Source: Chloroflexi bacterium HGW-Chloroflexi-3 (GTDB lineage Bacteria > Chloroflexota > Anaerolineae > Anaerolineales > Anaerolineaceae). Taken from it: a DNA stretch of 64,000 nucleotides. The notes below the pieces were generated by a model, which worked only from the letters and a program-made list of their open reading frames with translations, had not been told where the DNA came from and did not search any database. Positions 46,082 through 55,909 of the stretch are shown here, one piece after another. The first letter of the stretch is position 1. Every line of letters starts with the position of its first letter. The translations under genes and the position numbers were made by a program. The stretch spans positions 108,044 to 172,043 of the forward strand of contig PHBX01000001.1 of assembly GCA_002842045.1 (NCBI GenBank), read 5' to 3'.

Positions 46082-47692
46082 TTATCCCAATCTTGCCAGA
46101 ACTGTTGCTACTGATCCTAATAAATCCCCGGCAATAACAGCCGCAGGATGACCAATTCGTTCCGATGCCTCAATACCAGCCTGCGCATGAATCCATACCC
46201 CTGCTGTTGCTGCTTCAAATGGTTTTTTCCCCTGAGCGAGAAGCCCGGTAATTAATCCTGCTAAAACATCTCCTGAACCTGCACGCGCCAAAGCTGGATT
46301 CGCCACTGGGATGATTGTCAACCTGCCATCCGGTGCAGTAACAATAGTCAATGCACCTTTCAGAACCACTACATGTCCCCATTTTTTTGAATATTCCAAA
46401 GCGACCATCATGCGATTCGCCTGGATATCTTTTAAATCGAGGTCTGTCATGACAGCCATTTCGCCTGGATGTGGAGTCAGTACAGAATTTACTGGTAGGA
46501 TTTTCTGCCAGTTACTAATTTTTGAAAGTAATTTCAATCCGTCGGCGTCCACCACGATGGGAGGTAATAAGCTTGTTTCTTCAGCTTCTTCTTCCGCATC
46601 CATCATTACAAAACCAATCCCACTTTTTTTCTTTTGGCTGGATGATTTCCCTTTTAATAATCTTTCCAAGAATTCTTTGGTCGTATCTTCCAACCCCCAT
46701 CCAGGACCTAATAAAAGCGCTGTCACTTTATCCAGGTTCTTTTGCACAAGCGCAGCACTTTCTGCCTGGATAACTCCCATATCATGTGGCAATAATAACC
46801 ATGTTGCTTCTGAAAAATTTCCTGCCAAGGCAGAATAAATCGGACCTGGGACCGCCATTTTCACCAAGCCAGTTCCAATCCGATAGGCTGCCATACCAGA
46901 TAAAAACGCTGCACCGGTATAATTGATGGACCCGGCAATGATCATGGCTGTACCAAAAGTACCTTTATGCGCTTGTAATGGACGTGCTGGTAATAATTTC
47001 CGAACACATTCAGCAGTTGCGACTTCCCTTTTCACTTTTTTTTCTGCTTCCAGATTATCCGGAAGATCCAGATCCACAATCTCCAGTTGACCCAGATATT
47101 GGTAAGCCGGGAAGGACAGCATGCCAATTTTTACAGCCTGCATACAAACGGTGAGATCAGCGAACAGGCATTCATCCGCTGTTTCGCCGGTATCACAATT
47201 AATTCCGGATGGACAATCAACTGCCACAACTTTGAAATTGTCACTGGATTGTTTGACTTGTTGCATAATGGATTGATACGGTTCACGAATTGGAAGTTGA
47301 AAACCTGTCCCCAATAAACCATCGATCACAACTTGGCTCTCCATCAGCCATTTTTTAAGAGTATCATTTGATTTTTTTCTTGTGGTATCAACAATTTTTC
47401 CACCCACCTCGTTAACTCTTTTAATTAAGGGATCATCTCTTTCTTTTGATAAATATGCTCTAACTTCCCAGCCCTGTTTTGCTAAGTATGCAAGAGCAAC
47501 CAAAGCATCACCACCATTATTTCCGATGCCAACCAGTGCAGTGACGACAGGATTTAGGATCGAGCCATAATAAGATTGGATAAATTCAGCAACCCCTTTG
47601 CCAGCCCGCTCCATCATCTCATCGTATGAAACCCCTTTTTGATTTGCTTCTTCTTCAATTGATCGCATTTCGGCTACAGTAACCAGTTTCAT
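46082..47692 (-). CDS. nnr: Bifunctional NAD(P)HX epimerase / ADP-dependent NAD(P)HX dehydratase
   Basis: 536 residues. The N-terminal YjeF_N epimerase half has VGIGNNGGDALVALAYLAKQG and VVAVDCPSGINCDTGE. The C-terminal dehydratase half has KGTFGTAMIIAGS, VLTPHPGEMAVM and NPALARAGSGDVLAGLITGLLAQG. It repairs hydrated NADH and NADPH. A polar insert near residues 345-370 (SSSQKKKSG) is unlike the usual compact family. GGAGG lies before the ATG with TATAAT some 20 nt upstream. Confidence 0.94.
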   Translation of the reverse strand: MKLVTVAEMRSIEEEANQKGVSYDEMMERAGKGVAEFIQSYYGSILNPVVTALVGIGNNGGDALVALAYLAKQGWEVRAYLSKERDDPLIKRVNEVGGKIVDTTRKKSNDTLKKWLMESQVVIDGLLGTGFQLPIREPYQSIMQQVKQSSDNFKVVAVDCPSGINCDTGETADECLFADLTVCMQAVKIGMLSFPAYQYLGQLEIVDLDLPDNLEAEKKVKREVATAECVRKLLPARPLQAHKGTFGTAMIIAGSINYTGAAFLSGMAAYRIGTGLVKMAVPGPIYSALAGNFSEATWLLLPHDMGVIQAESAALVQKNLDKVTALLLGPGWGLEDTTKEFLERLLKGKSSSQKKKSGIGFVMMDAEEEAEETSLLPPIVVDADGLKLLSKISNWQKILPVNSVLTPHPGEMAVMTDLDLKDIQANRMMVALEYSKKWGHVVVLKGALTIVTAPDGRLTIIPVANPALARAGSGDVLAGLITGLLAQGKKPFEAATAGVWIHAQAGIEASERIGHPAAVIAGDLLGSVATVLARLG

Positions 47693-47752
47693 AAGCCCTC
47701 CATCTATATTATACGCAACTGAAATCTAAATAACTATTTCAATTGCTTACGG

Positions 47753-47758
47753 TATAAT
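47753..47758 (+). promoter_or_regulatory. -10 box of the 47765 gene, leaderless configuration
   Basis: Perfect TATAAT ending 6 nt before ATG 47765, with no SD. Confidence 0.6.
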
Positions 47759-47764
47759 TTTGAG

Positions 47765-49315
47765 ATGCGAAAAATTCTTTATATAGCTGTGTTTTTCTCT
47801 GGGATGGTAACTCTCGCAGCAGAAATGGCTACCGGGCGATTGCTCGGTAATTATTTTGGAACCAGTAATCTCATTTGGGCTTCGATCATCGGCCTGATCC
47901 TAATTTACCTGACCGTCGGTTATTTTGTGGGCGGAAAATGGGCAGATCGCTCTCCCAAATATGAGACCTTCTTTTCCATTTTAGCCTGGGGTGCTTTTTC
48001 CATCTGTCTGGTTCCTTTTGCCGCCAGACCAGTACTGCAAATTGCTGCCAACGCATTTGACCAGTTATGGATCGGTAATCTCATTGGATCCTTTATCGTG
48101 GTAATGATCCTCTTTATCATACCTATTACGTTGTTAGGAACGGCATCGCCATTTGCTATTCGATTAGCGATCCAGGATTCAAGGCAGGCAGGCACGGTGT
48201 CGGGAAAAATATATGCAGTCTCCACCCTGGGATCTTTTGTTGGTACTTTTATCCCGGATATCTTATTAATTCCATTGATTGGAACTTATCGAACATTTTT
48301 AGTGATCGGCTCTATCCTCCTCGTGTTTGCGCTGATTTCGATAATTTATATTGTTAACTGGAAAAAAGCGCTTTCACTCATCTGGATGCCCATTATCGTA
48401 TTCATGCTCGGATTATTTGGCGCTCCTGGCAGTGATAAGAAGACTGAAGGGTTGATTTTTGAAACAGAATCTTCCTACAACTACATTCAAGTATTGGAAG
48501 TAAATGGATTTCATTTATTGAGATTAAATGAAGGACAGGGTGTCCATTCCATTTACCATCCCGACCAGCTTAATTATTTTGGACCTTGGGAACAGGTTCT
48601 GGCTGCGCCATTTTTCAATAATCCCCCCATTGAAATCGATGGCGTCGATTCAATTGCGATCGTTGGGCTGGCAGCCGGTACAACAGCCAGACAGGCAGCT
48701 GAAGTATATCCAGGAATCTTGATAGATGGATATGAAATTGACCCAAAAATTGTTGAAGTTGGAAATGAATTTTTTGGAATGGATATTCCTAATTTATCGG
48801 TATACGTTCAGGATGGGCGCTGGGGATTAAGTACCAGTAAAAGCAAGTACGACATTATCAGTGTCGACGCCTATCGACCTCCTTACATTCCCTGGCATTT
48901 TACAACAAGGGAGTTTTTCAGAGAAGTATTTGAACATCTGGAACCAGATGGGGTTATGGTTATTAATATTGGAAGAGGATTGGACGATCGCCGATTAATC
49001 GACGCTCTCGGTTCAACAATTTTGGACATCTTTCCTACCATCCATGTTATGGATTTGCCTGATTCCTTCAATTCGATTTTATTTGCCACGAAAACACCTA
49101 CGGAATTATCCAACCTTGAAGTGAATTTTCAACAATTGAATATCCCAAAAACGCATCCTTTATTATTAGAAACACTCAAAATCACAATGGAAAACCTGCA
49201 GGATCCACCGACCCAATCGATTGTCTTTACAGATGACAAAGCCCCTATTGAGTGGTTAACCAATGCAATGATTATTGATTTCTTCCTGCAGGGAGAAGTG
49301 GAGACATTACAATGA
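47765..49315 (+). CDS. Polytopic membrane protein fused to spermidine synthase-like domain
   Basis: 516 residues. About six or seven transmembrane helices fill residues 1-220 (MFS-like half, SGMVTLAAEMATGRLLGNYFG). A class I methyltransferase-fold domain of spermidine synthase type follows: IAIVGLAAGTTARQA, the acidic ribose-binding IDGYEIDPKIVEVG, and VYVQDGRWGL. The aminopropyl-transfer Asp region reads IISVDAYRPPYIPWHF, different from the standard D-x-x-D-P. The substrate is unknown; these fusion proteins are common in Chloroflexota and Actinomycetota. The gene overlaps the next by 4 nt. Confidence 0.85.
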   Translation: MRKILYIAVFFSGMVTLAAEMATGRLLGNYFGTSNLIWASIIGLILIYLTVGYFVGGKWADRSPKYETFFSILAWGAFSICLVPFAARPVLQIAANAFDQLWIGNLIGSFIVVMILFIIPITLLGTASPFAIRLAIQDSRQAGTVSGKIYAVSTLGSFVGTFIPDILLIPLIGTYRTFLVIGSILLVFALISIIYIVNWKKALSLIWMPIIVFMLGLFGAPGSDKKTEGLIFETESSYNYIQVLEVNGFHLLRLNEGQGVHSIYHPDQLNYFGPWEQVLAAPFFNNPPIEIDGVDSIAIVGLAAGTTARQAAEVYPGILIDGYEIDPKIVEVGNEFFGMDIPNLSVYVQDGRWGLSTSKSKYDIISVDAYRPPYIPWHFTTREFFREVFEHLEPDGVMVINIGRGLDDRRLIDALGSTILDIFPTIHVMDLPDSFNSILFATKTPTELSNLEVNFQQLNIPKTHPLLLETLKITMENLQDPPTQSIVFTDDKAPIEWLTNAMIIDFFLQGEVETLQ

Positions 49316-49980
49316 ATTTATTCAGAAAATTATTATCCCTGTTCATCACAATTACATTTCCTTTTGTCCTGATTATGTTTTCTATTCGGGTTCTTTTTAC
49401 TCCATTATTTTTGGTCGTGGAATACAACATGCCAGGTTTTCCATCCGACCCATATGGATTTTCGAAAGAAGAGCGTCTAAAATGGGGATCACAGTCCATC
49501 GAATACCTATTTAATAATGAAGATCCAGAGTTTCTTGAGAATCTTCGATTTGAGGATGGCACTTCCATTTACAACGAACGTGAAGTAAGCCACATGGTGG
49601 ATGTTAAAATTCTACTTCAGCAAACATTGCGGCTGTTTTATCTCTTCCTGATTATATATTTTGTGATCATTATATGGGCAATTATAAAAAATCAACTCCA
49701 TAGGGTCTGGGGAGCTGCCAGTAATGGCGGTGGGTTGACACTGGGTTTAATTGGTGCAATATTGATAGCCGTTGTGATTAGTTTTGATGCCTTATTTACT
49801 GCATTTCATAAAGTATTTTTTGTGGGTGACACCTGGTTGTTTTATTATTCGGATACGTTAATTCGACTGTTTCCCATGCGTTTGTGGCAGGATGCTTTTA
49901 TTTTTATAGGTATAATTACGGTTGCTGTAGCACTGTTTTTTGCCATTAATGGACATAAAAAGAAATTTAAGAAAATTTAA
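49312..49980 (+). CDS. DUF1461/TIGR01906-type membrane protein, Lit-like
   Basis: 222 residues, four transmembrane helices. Conserved elements are the first extracytoplasmic loop with REVSHMVDVK and the later FHKVFFVGDTWLFYYSDTLIRLFP segment, which I associate with the TIGR01906 family. That family includes Lit, which moves an acyl chain within the N-terminal Cys of lipoproteins in Firmicutes. If homologous in function it would modify lipoproteins such as those encoded at 23543, 32619 and 34371. It is coupled (ATGA overlap) to the spermidine-synthase-like gene. Confidence 0.72.
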   Translation: MNLFRKLLSLFITITFPFVLIMFSIRVLFTPLFLVVEYNMPGFPSDPYGFSKEERLKWGSQSIEYLFNNEDPEFLENLRFEDGTSIYNEREVSHMVDVKILLQQTLRLFYLFLIIYFVIIIWAIIKNQLHRVWGAASNGGGLTLGLIGAILIAVVISFDALFTAFHKVFFVGDTWLFYYSDTLIRLFPMRLWQDAFIFIGIITVAVALFFAINGHKKKFKKI

Positions 49981-50029
49981 TTTTTTAAAACCAAACTGGT
50001 TTAATTTCCAAAATGATAAGAGGTAGCAA

Positions 50030-50776
50030 ATGTATAAACTTGTATTAATTCGCCATGGTGAAAGTGATTGGAACAAATTAAACCTTTTTACTGGGTGGAC
50101 AGATGTTGACCTTACTGAAAAGGGAATTGAAGAAGCAAAAACTGGTGGGAAGTTATTAAAGGCAGAAGGATTTACCTTTGATATCGCCTATACTTCTGTG
50201 TTGAAACGCGCCATCCGAACTTTATGGATCGTGATGGATGAAATGGATCTTATGTGGATCCCGGTTATCAGAGATTGGCGTTTAAATGAACGCCATTATG
50301 GTGCCTTGCAGGGTCTGAATAAAGCAGAAACGGCTGCGAAATACGGGGAAGATCAGGTAAAAATATGGCGCAGAAGTTATGATACACAACCCCCAGCCCT
50401 TGAGGTCAGTGATGCTCGTTTCCCCGGTCATGATCCCCGCTATGCAAATTTAACGAACAATGAATTGCCTGTCACAGAATGCCTGAAAGATACGGTTGCT
50501 CGCTTTTTACCCTTGTGGAATGATGAAATTGCTCCTCTGGTAAAAGAAGGCAAAAAGGTTGTGATTGTTGCGCATGGAAATAGTTTACGTGCACTGGTAA
50601 AACACCTGGATAATGTTTCGGAAGAAGAAATAATTTCTTTGAACATTCCCACCGGTGTTCCACTGGTTTATGAGTTAGACGAAAATCTGAAACCAATACA
50701 ACATTACTATTTGGGAGATCCTGAAGCCATCAAAAAAGCAATGGATGCGGTTGCAAATCAAGGCAAAGCAAAATAA
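50030..50776 (+). CDS. gpmA: 2,3-bisphosphoglycerate-dependent phosphoglycerate mutase
   Basis: 248 residues. The catalytic motif [18 protein letters not shown] opens the protein; [27 protein letters not shown] with the catalytic Glu, and [15 protein letters not shown] follow. It interconverts 3- and 2-phosphoglycerate in glycolysis. The SD AGAGGT precedes the ATG, and a strong terminator follows at 50802-50841. Confidence 0.97.
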   Translation: MYKLVLIRHGESDWNKLNLFTGWTDVDLTEKGIEEAKTGGKLLKAEGFTFDIAYTSVLKRAIRTLWIVMDEMDLMWIPVIRDWRLNERHYGALQGLNKAETAAKYGEDQVKIWRRSYDTQPPALEVSDARFPGHDPRYANLTNNELPVTECLKDTVARFLPLWNDEIAPLVKEGKKVVIVAHGNSLRALVKHLDNVSEEEIISLNIPTGVPLVYELDENLKPIQHYYLGDPEAIKKAMDAVANQGKAK

Positions 50777-50801
50777 GTATCTGAAAAATGTTTATATGAT
50801 G

Positions 50802-50841
50802 GTGCTTATCTTGTTGGATGTTGTCAAGATAAGCACTTTTT
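50802..50841 (+). terminator. Rho-independent terminator after gpmA
   Basis: GTGCTTATCTTG (50802-50813) pairs perfectly with CAAGATAAGCAC (50825-50836), then five T. Confidence 0.9.
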
Positions 50842-50855
50842 ATTAAGGAGATAAA

Positions 50856-52860
50856 ATGAGTAAAAATACAATTCAGGCAACAGATTTATATCGCATGCAA
50901 TTGATTCAGGATGCGTGCATCTCACCGGATGGAAAATATGTGGTCAGTTCAGTTCAACGCATAAGAGAGAAAGATCAAAAAAAATTTCCAATTTATTTTT
51001 ACACGAAGTCGAAACTGGTAAAGAATTGGTATTTACAACTGGCGACCAGAATGACTCCAGTCCCAAATGGTCACCCGATGGAAAAACCATCGCTTTCTTG
51101 TCCAATCGCGACAATGAAAAACAACCACAAATTTATCTGATACCCCTGAATGGTGGTGAAGCTCAGAAATTAACAAATCTGGATGGTGAATTCCTCAGTT
51201 TTTCATGGTCACCAGATGGTAAAAATTTCATTTGTGAGTTCCGCAAAAAGAATCCGGATACCCTCGAGAGAGAGAAAAAGATGAATCTAAAAACAAGCTG
51301 GGTATCGTTTCGAGACAGATAGCCCGTGTTTTCTATCGATTAGATGGGTATGGATGGTACCCTGAAGATCGTCGTCATTTATGGGAAATCAATGCAAAAA
51401 ACGGTAAAGCTAAACATTTAACCAATCATCCAGTTTATGATGATTATTCACCCTTCTGGTCTCCTGATAGCAAGGAATTAGGATATTTTTCAAACCAGAT
51501 GCCAGATCCCGATTTACAGCCAGACCGGATTGACCTATTCGTAATGGATCTTGATTCAGGTGATACACGCAAACTTGAAACCCCGATTGGTCCCAAAGAT
51601 AATAGCACCTTCTCACCAGATGGAAAATGGATTGCTTACATCGCTCAAATTGGCGAAGGTGAAGGGTGGAGAAATCATAATATCTGGATTATCCCATCCG
51701 ATGGAAGTCAATCAGCCAAAAATCTGACGGAGAAATACGATCTTCATGTAAATGGAAGTACCCTCAATGATAATGGTCCTGCACCTTTGGTTTCCCCTTT
51801 CTGGTCCACGGATGGAAGATGGATTTATTTCCAGATAGTAAAACATGGGAACACTTTGTTAATGAAAATTAACATCGAAACAGAAGAATTATTACCCGTC
51901 ATCGATGTACTTGGAGTCGTTGGAAAGCCAATGTTTGATAAATCTCAAACGTAACTGATGTTCCTGCTTGGTCAACCAAATACACTTCCCCAAGTTTTCA
52001 TTCGTTCCATGGATCACAACGCGGACTTAAAACAATTAAGTAAATTCAATGAAGATTGGTTCAAAAAATTGGATTTGGGACAGTTGGAAGAAGTCTGGTT
52101 CAAAGGCAGCGATAACAATGATCTGCAAGGCTGGATTCTTAAACCACCAGGGTTTGATCCTGCAAAAAAATATCCTTCCATTATGGAAATCCACGGTGGT
52201 CCAATCGCCCAATATGGTAATTTCTTCATGCATGAATTTTATTTTCTGGTGGCTAAAGGTTATGTAGTCTAATTCACCAACCCAAGAGGTGGAACCGGAT
52301 ATGGCGAAGAACACACAAAATCCATTCATGGTGGAAAATGGGGAACCAAAGATTTTCAAGATTTGATGTGTTGGGCTGATTATGTTGAAAAGTTGCCTTA
52401 TATCGACCCTGATAAAATGGGCGTCACGGGGGGTAGCTACGGTGGCTATATGACATTATGGATCATTGGTCATACCCAGCGTTTCAAAGCTGGAGTAGCA
52501 TAAAGGGTTGTCAGTAATTTAATCAGCATATGGGGATCCAGTGATTTCAATTGGGCTTTCCAGGAAATATTTGGAAATCAACCACCTTATGAAAATATTG
52601 AAACCCTCTGGGAAAACTCACCCTTGAAACACATGGGAGTAGCAAATACACCTACTTTGATCATCCACAGTGAACAGGATTTCCGTTGTCCACTGGAGCA
52701 GGGACAGCAGGCTTTTGTCGCGTTGAAGAAATTGGGAGTCGATACCAAATTCGTTATCTTCCCGGATGAATCTCATGGTTTATCCAGAGGAGGAAGAACA
52801 GGCCGCCGGATTGTCCGCTTGAATGAAATTGCCGGCTGGTTTGATAAATACTTAAAATAA
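50856..52860 (+). pseudogene. Broken S9 prolyl oligopeptidase / acylaminoacyl-peptidase gene
   Basis: The remains of one gene in three reading frames. The N-terminus (MSKNTIQATDLYRMQ) runs to the A-run at about 50976-50983, continues in another frame (KWSPDGKTIAFLSNRD), and shifts again near 51263-51278 (a GA/A run). The remaining frame has in-frame TAA at 51952, 52270 and 52501. Beta-propeller W-S-P-D-G-K repeats and the peptidase triad are still readable: Ser in GVTGGSYGGYM, Asp in HSEQDFRCP, His in DESHGLS. The SD (AAGGAGAT) survives. Five separate lesions make sequencing error alone unlikely, so this looks like a decaying gene. Confidence 0.9.
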
Positions 52861-52864
52861 TCTT

Positions 52865-52901
52865 CAAAAAATCGAGGAACCAAAAATTTCCTCGTTTTTT
52901 T
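52865..52901 (+). terminator. Rho-independent terminator after the S9 pseudogene
   Basis: CGAGGAA (52873-52879) pairs with TTCCTCG (52888-52894), flanked by an A run and followed by a T run. Confidence 0.85.
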
Positions 52902-52941
52902 ATCTACGATCCTGTTGAGATATTATTTTTTTGATATTGTT

Positions 52942-52947
52942 TATAAT
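52942..52947 (+). promoter_or_regulatory. -10 box of the 52954 gene, leaderless configuration
   Basis: Perfect TATAAT ending 6 nt before ATG 52954, with no SD. A TTGAGA at 52915-52920 is 21 nt upstream, too far for a standard -35. Confidence 0.6.
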
Positions 52948-52953
52948 CAGAAT

Positions 52954-53400
52954 ATGATTCTCAAAAACAAATTACGAATAACCGCCAGTATTCTGATTGG
53001 CATTGTTTTTATTATCAATATTCAGGCAGGTATTGATTTTTATCTCAATCCTGAAAAATATACTGCTGCCTATGAATTATCTGGCATCCCTGGGGAAATT
53101 TCTGTTGCCGGGGTGGGATTATTATTTATCATGTGGAATGTTCCCTATGCCTTTGCATTATGGAATCCGATCAATTATAAAATTTCCTTGGTCCAGGCAA
53201 TAATCATGCAGACATTAGGTTTGATTGGTGAAACTGTCCTGCTCTACCGATTTTCAGCTTATGATTTTCCACACCTGGCTAACTCCATCAAACGATTCAT
53301 ATATTTTGATAGCGCTGGTCTGATCCTATTACTAATAGCTGGTTTTCTAATTTATCGTTACAAAAAAGAACAGCGTAGGGTAGATTCCCACGCTGTCTGA
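52954..53400 (+). CDS. Four-helix integral membrane protein, unknown
   Basis: 148 residues from ATG 52954 (MILKNKLRITASILIG). Four hydrophobic segments near residues 8-27, 50-72, 79-97 and 115-134, with short polar loops; it has no recognised catalytic motif. An upstream in-frame ATG at 52915 would place the promoter inside the coding region, so the shorter form is preferred. It is convergent with the damaged MalK-like gene, 17 nt apart. Confidence 0.68.
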   Translation: MILKNKLRITASILIGIVFIINIQAGIDFYLNPEKYTAAYELSGIPGEISVAGVGLLFIMWNVPYAFALWNPINYKISLVQAIIMQTLGLIGETVLLYRFSAYDFPHLANSIKRFIYFDSAGLILLLIAGFLIYRYKKEQRRVDSHAV

Positions 53401-53417
53401 TCGTGAATGAATTATTT

Positions 53418-54431
53418 TTAGCGTACAGCTGGGGGATTTTCTCGATCAGCTGACGGATCAAAAATGTGGAAGTTATCCATATTGATTGCCAGTTTGACCT
53501 CATCTCCCATGTGGAATCGAGTACGAGGATCTACACGTCCAACAAAATTGTGCTCACCGGCAATCAGGTAAAGATAAATCTCATTACCCATTAACTCGGT
53601 GAAATCAACTTTGGCTGGAACTTCAGCTACCGTTACATTTGGTGGTACAAACAGTGGGTTGTGAACATCCTCTGGACGTATTCCGAAAATAACTTCTTTA
53701 TCCACAAGATGCATGAATGTACCAGCTTTCGCATCGGGTACTTTGACAACAAATGCACTTGCATCCACCATTAGATTGTTTCCATCTTTGCGAAGTTTTG
53801 CAGAGAAGAAATTCATGGCTGGTGAACCAATAAATCCGGCCACAAAGAGATTGGCTGGATAATCATAAAGCATTTGAGGGGTGTCCAATTGCTGTAAAAG
53901 ACCTTTATTCATGACCGCAATACGAGTTGCCATGGTCATAGCTTCAGTCTGATCGTGTGTTACATAAATAAAAGTTGTCTGCAAATTCTGATGCAGCTTG
54001 CTGATCTGGGCACGTGTCTGAACGCGTAATTTCGCATCCAGGTTTGACAGAGGTTCGTCAAATAAGAATACTTTTGGTTCACGAACAATTGCACGCCCAA
54101 CTGCCACACGTTGTCGCTGACCACCAGAGAGTTCTCTTGGTTTACGTTTTAGAAGTGCTTCGATACCTAAAATTTCTGCTGCTTCCTCCACACGACGTTT
54201 GATTTCTTCTTTGGGTGTTTTCCGTAATTTCAAACCGAATGCCATATTGTCATAAACAGTCATATGGGGATACAAAGCATAGGATTGGAATACCATTGCA
54301 ATATCACGATCTTTTGGTGGTACATCATTGACAACAGTATTGCCAATCATCACCTTACCATCTGATACTTCCTCAAGTCCTGTGAAATCGCCAAAACGTT
54401 TCCAAACATGATCATAAGTTACACTTGCCAT
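53418..54431 (-). CDS. MalK/UgpC-like ABC ATPase lacking the Walker A region
   Basis: 337 residues, against about 370 for the family. Q-loop [19 protein letters not shown], signature [14 protein letters not shown], Walker [16 protein letters not shown]-loop [10 protein letters not shown] and the C-terminal MOP/TOBE domain are intact and highly conserved. But [16 protein letters not shown] (1-16) is followed directly by [11 protein letters not shown]. The roughly 35 residues that normally hold the A-loop end and the P-loop GPSGCGKT are missing, in frame, at about nt 54381-54386. ATP binding should be lost. The SD AAAGGAGA is good. No permease or binding-protein genes are adjacent, as usual for shared MsmK-type subunits. 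Confidence 0.88.
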   Translation of the reverse strand: MASVTYDHVWKRFGDFTGLEEVSDGKVMIGNTVVNDVPPKDRDIAMVFQSYALYPHMTVYDNMAFGLKLRKTPKEEIKRRVEEAAEILGIEALLKRKPRELSGGQRQRVAVGRAIVREPKVFLFDEPLSNLDAKLRVQTRAQISKLHQNLQTTFIYVTHDQTEAMTMATRIAVMNKGLLQQLDTPQMLYDYPANLFVAGFIGSPAMNFFSAKLRKDGNNLMVDASAFVVKVPDAKAGTFMHLVDKEVIFGIRPEDVHNPLFVPPNVTVAEVPAKVDFTELMGNEIYLYLIAGEHNFVGRVDPRTRFHMGDEVKLAINMDNFHIFDPSADRENPPAVR

Positions 54432-54574
54432 TAATTTCTTCTCCTTTCTGGAACGAGTATAGTGAGATTATTATAAATGGCTGGAAAAATAAATGCAATC
54501 GGAATTATGTAATCATTTTTTTAATTGAATTAGCTGTTCCTGTAATAATTGATAATTATGTATTCTGGAATTAA

Positions 54575-55679
54575 TTAATCTGGAAATTGACTTAATGCAT
54601 GAATGACCAGATCGATATCATCGCTGCTAACAACCGGCGACATGTGGCCAATACGGAAAGTTTTTTCTTTCAGGTCACCCAGACCACCGGAGATGACGAT
54701 TTTATGCTTTTTAGCAAGATATCGAACGATCTGGCTTGTAGGGAACGCCTTCTGGTCCATACGCAGCTGTTAGTACTGGATTTATCAAATGATCCGGGGT
54801 CATGGGGGGCATACCAATCAAATTCAATCCCTGACGAAGTTGTATCGCCAGATTCTGATATCTTTTGAAACGATTCTCAATGCCTTCCTCCATCAATTGT
54901 TTCAAGGCAACATTTAAAGCTGCAATGTTATTGATAGGCATTGTCACCGGAGTGGGATGCCAATCTGCCCATTCGGTTGCGTATTTATTCCAGGTTCGTA
55001 AATCGCTATACCATCCATGATTTTTCGGAGGTGATGCATTGATTGATTTCCATGCACGTTGACTGACAGCGATCGGCGAGAGCCCGGGAGGTGCTCCCAA
55101 ACATTTGTTGATGGAAGTCGCAACCAGATCCAACCCCCATTCATCAAATTTCAAGGGAACACCGCCTATGGAGGAAATTGCATCCACAATCATCAACATG
55201 TCGTATTCACGAGCTATGCTGGCAATCTCCTTGATAGGATTGATAATGGTTGTGGAAGTTTCGAGATGAACTGCCATAATTGCTTTGGCATCCGGGTGAT
55301 CCTGTACAGCCTGGAGAAAATCAGCTGGATCCAGAACAGAACCCAGGTTTACCTTTACAGGAACCACTATCAATCCATTTCCTTCCGCAATCCAGATCAA
55401 CCGATCACCAAAGAAACCATTACTACCAACAATGATTTTGTCTCCCGCAGCAAGGCTGCTCCCCACACAGGCATCAATCCCTGCCGTTCCAGATCCAACG
55501 TAAAGGAACATATTCTGGTTAGTTTTAAAAACGAGCTTCAGTAAATCCAGGGTTTCATTATAAAAATGAATGAAGTTATCCCCATAATGAGGAACAACAT
55601 GTTGAGACATCGCTTGCAAAACTTCTGGAGAAACACTTACCGGTCCAGGAATCATCAACTTAATCTCAGTCTCAGACAT
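54575..55679 (-). pseudogene. Class V aminotransferase (serine-pyruvate/alanine-glyoxylate type), frameshifted
   Basis: The start MSETEIKLMIPGPVSVSP has GGTGGAG upstream at 55679. The PLP lysine is in TSINKCLGAPPGLS. About 320 residues are intact; the frame then changes near nt 54745 (after TAAYGPEGV), so the last 60 or so residues (TSQIVRYLAKKHKIVISGG, RIGHMSPVVSSDDID) are in another frame. An otherwise complete enzyme thus ends in a wrong short tail. The shift site has no obvious slippery heptamer, so a single-base indel is more likely than programmed frameshifting. Sequencing error cannot be excluded from one sequence. Confidence 0.85.
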
Positions 55680-55873
55680 TAATTTACTCCACCTCATGTA
55701 TTTGTGATTTGTGTTGAATCTTATCTCAGTGTAGCATGCCCACTTTATCACTGATACTTAGGAATGGCATATCCCAATACGATGAATGTATAACATTCAA
55801 TAAAAGGGACTGCGAACAACAAATTTACATAATCTTTCCATGGTAAAAAATTTTTCAATGAAGAAAAAAAGAT

Positions 55874-55879
55874 TATAAT
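55874..55879 (+). promoter_or_regulatory. -10 box upstream of the YcaQ-like gene
   Basis: Perfect TATAAT 30 nt before ATG 55910, leaving a short leader with AAAGG as SD. Confidence 0.45.
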
Positions 55880-55909
55880 AGAACAAATTTACTGTAAAGG
55901 ATTTGTTCA

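Noticed and set aside
46311..46838. 175-codon open frame antisense to nnr
   Set aside because: It lies wholly inside a well-conserved gene on the other strand, has Ser/Phe-rich composition typical of antisense frames and no SD.
51952..52503. Stop-codon recoding in the S9 peptidase
   Set aside because: The same gene also has two frameshifts, and TAA is used as a normal stop elsewhere in the window, so decay is simpler.
54740..54760. Programmed frameshifting in the aminotransferase
   Set aside because: No slippery heptamer or downstream pseudoknot was evident, and this enzyme family is not known for recoding.
55059..55544. 161-codon plus-strand frame inside the aminotransferase
   Set aside because: Antisense to the PLP domain; composition is that of a shadow frame.
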